8,243 bases of DNA from Halothiobacillus neapolitanus (lineage in GTDB: Bacteria > Pseudomonadota > Gammaproteobacteria > Halothiobacillales > Halothiobacillaceae), in assembly GCA_020721485.1 (NCBI GenBank), contig DYMR01000084.1, positions 1 to 8,243 on the forward strand, read 5' to 3'. Under the pieces are notes generated by a model, which did not search any database, was not told the origin of the DNA, and saw only the letters and a list, made by a program, of their open reading frames with translations. The position numbers were made by a program, and so were the translations under genes. Below, in pieces: positions 7,072-8,243 of this stretch (position 1 is its first letter; every line of letters begins with the position of its first letter).

Positions 7072-8243
7072 ATGTTTGATTCGAATAGTTTTCCGCGCTT
7101 TGGCGATAAACAAAACTCGGAATTTTTTGAAACCTACCTGCACCGAGTGTTGGCGGAGCGCGACCGCTGCGGCCTGAGCGAACTCATCGGCGGCATCGAA
7201 GCCCTGATGATTGCGGTGGAGCCGGGTAAATCGCTCGAATACATCGCCGAGCTGGCGCTGATGACGCCCTACCACTACCTCGTCACTCTGGACAGCGCGC
7301 GCCACCTCACCCATGTGCTGCGGATCGACATGAATTCGCCGGACATTCTGCTGCGCGAAGTCAAAGACCCGGCCTACAGCGACATCTTCCGCAACCTCAA
7401 CGACATGTATCCCGTGGGTGCCCGCCGCCCGCACAGTCGCTATCTGGGCGAAATTCTCTACGCCAGCAACCGGCATGAAGTCGTCGCCATGCAGCAAGAT
7501 CGGGAATTCCGCTTCTTCGGACTGGGGCAACTGGCCGATCTCGACCTGCCGCTGAATGTCAGCGTGTCCAAACCCTCGCCCTACACCCAAAATGTCGTCG
7601 GCTACATGGAGCGGCCGGAAGATGGCATTCGCGTTTACCAGCACGGCGAATCCATCATCATGAGCGAAGCGCAAGCCGCCTACGAGCGCGGCAAAGAAAT
7701 GCAGGAACAAATCGGCATCAAAGGCATGATTATGCCGATCGACCACCTCGCCACCCGCGTGTACAGCCAAAACCGCGAGGTCGCCCTGCTCGAATACCTC
7801 GCGCTCTCCAGCTACTACTACTGGGGCAGCTACGACATCCACGACCAAAATTCCTCAACCAATGTCACCAAAAATGTGCGCGGCGTACCGGAAACCCAAA
7901 CGCCCGCCAAAGTATTCACCGCCAACAACCTACCGTACTGCGTCAACCACCTCGACAAATTGCCCAGCCCGACCGAATCGTTCGTGCGCAACTACGGACC
8001 GCGCCTGCACCACATGGCACTGAGCGTCGCCGATGGCCAAACCAGCGGCATGGAAAACATCGATTTCGTGGTGCAACAAATCGCCGGACAAGGCAAAGGC
8101 TTCCTGCTCGACACCGTCGGCTCGCGCGAAGAAGGGCTCAAACAAATCTTCTCCTCCGCCTCGGAATTTTCTGCCCTCATCATCGAATATGTGCAGCGAT
8201 TCAACGGCTTCCAAGGATTCTTCGCCCGCGACAATGTGGCTCA
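7072..8243 (+). CDS. VOC-fold, HPPD-like non-heme iron protein (3' end cut off by window)
   Basis: The frame from ATG 7072 stays open for 390 codons plus two bases and leaves the window unfinished. The C-terminal part (about residues 218-390) resembles the catalytic domain of 4-hydroxyphenylpyruvate dioxygenase in the vicinal oxygen chelate fold. The three likely Fe(II) ligands are His225 in PIDHLATRV, His314 in RLHHMALSV, and Glu372 in IIEYVQRFNGF, like IDHV, QHIAL and FFEIIQR of HPPD. LKQIFS before the Glu matches the usual LQIFT. The His-to-Glu spacing (58 residues) is shorter than the roughly 80 of true HPPD, and I do not recognise the N-terminal 200 residues as an HPPD N-domain. The substrate is therefore probably not hydroxyphenylpyruvate, and another VOC-type dioxygenase or even a non-oxidative enzyme is possible. 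A strong AAGGAG lies 8 nt before the ATG, and the 36-nt gap has no terminator, so co-transcription with the upstream ligase gene is likely. Confidence 0.75.
   Translation, partial: MFDSNSFPRFGDKQNSEFFETYLHRVLAERDRCGLSELIGGIEALMIAVEPGKSLEYIAELALMTPYHYLVTLDSARHLTHVLRIDMNSPDILLREVKDPAYSDIFRNLNDMYPVGARRPHSRYLGEILYASNRHEVVAMQQDREFRFFGLGQLADLDLPLNVSVSKPSPYTQNVVGYMERPEDGIRVYQHGESIIMSEAQAAYERGKEMQEQIGIKGMIMPIDHLATRVYSQNREVALLEYLALSSYYYWGSYDIHDQNSSTNVTKNVRGVPETQTPAKVFTANNLPYCVNHLDKLPSPTESFVRNYGPRLHHMALSVADGQTSGMENIDFVVQQIAGQGKGFLLDTVGSREEGLKQIFSSASEFSALIIEYVQRFNGFQGFFARDNVA

Noticed and set aside
5683..7848. Minus-strand open frame of 721 codons
   Set aside because: It lies opposite the DUF2126 and VOC genes, both of which have clear family motifs. 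High GC at third codon positions leaves few antisense stops. Its translation is Gly/Ala/His/Gln-rich with no recognisable domain, and it runs across a gene boundary.

Overview
This 8,243-base window holds one tightly packed, rightward operon that I read as the predicted bacterial peptide-tagging (Anbu) system. Its genes code for a circularly permuted ATP-grasp ligase, an alpha-E protein, the proteasome-like peptidase Anbu, and a large transglutaminase fused to a DUF2126 (circularly permuted glutamine-synthetase-like) ligase. A fifth gene follows and runs off the right edge. It looks like a VOC-fold, 4-hydroxyphenylpyruvate-dioxygenase-like non-heme iron protein. All five genes are on the + strand.

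Layout. Bases 1-466 form an AT-rich leader (about 41% GC by my count) with no convincing gene. Just upstream of the first start codon it carries a good sigma-54 type -24/-12 promoter at 410-426, and further upstream three direct copies of GGTGCAAA. The genes then run 467-1903 (ATP-grasp), 1907-2893 (alpha-E), 2930-3697 (Anbu), 3694-7035 (transglutaminase-DUF2126) and 7072-beyond 8243 (VOC/HPPD-like). Junctions are 3 nt, 36 nt, a 4-nt ATGA overlap and 36 nt. I see no terminator in any of them, so one transcript is the simplest reading.

How the parts may work together. Comparative genomics (Iyer, Abhyankar, Zhang and Aravind, 2009) linked the first four families as a potential peptide-synthesis or peptide-tagging pathway. 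In that scheme two ATP-dependent amidoligases form amide or peptide bonds, the alpha-E protein is an accessory helical protein, the transglutaminase-fold domain cleaves or transfers amides, and the Thr-type NTN hydrolase removes or degrades the product. Neither substrate nor product is known. The key catalytic residues are visible in Anbu, in the transglutaminase domain and in the VOC protein, so all three look intact. The sigma-54 promoter and GGTGCA half-site-like repeats suggest, as inference, activation by an NtrC-type enhancer-binding protein, perhaps under nitrogen limitation.

Organism. The gene families, sigma-54 promoter, Shine-Dalgarno sequences and GC-rich coding regions fit a Gram-negative proteobacterium, probably beta or gamma. 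I cannot name a genus from the sequence.
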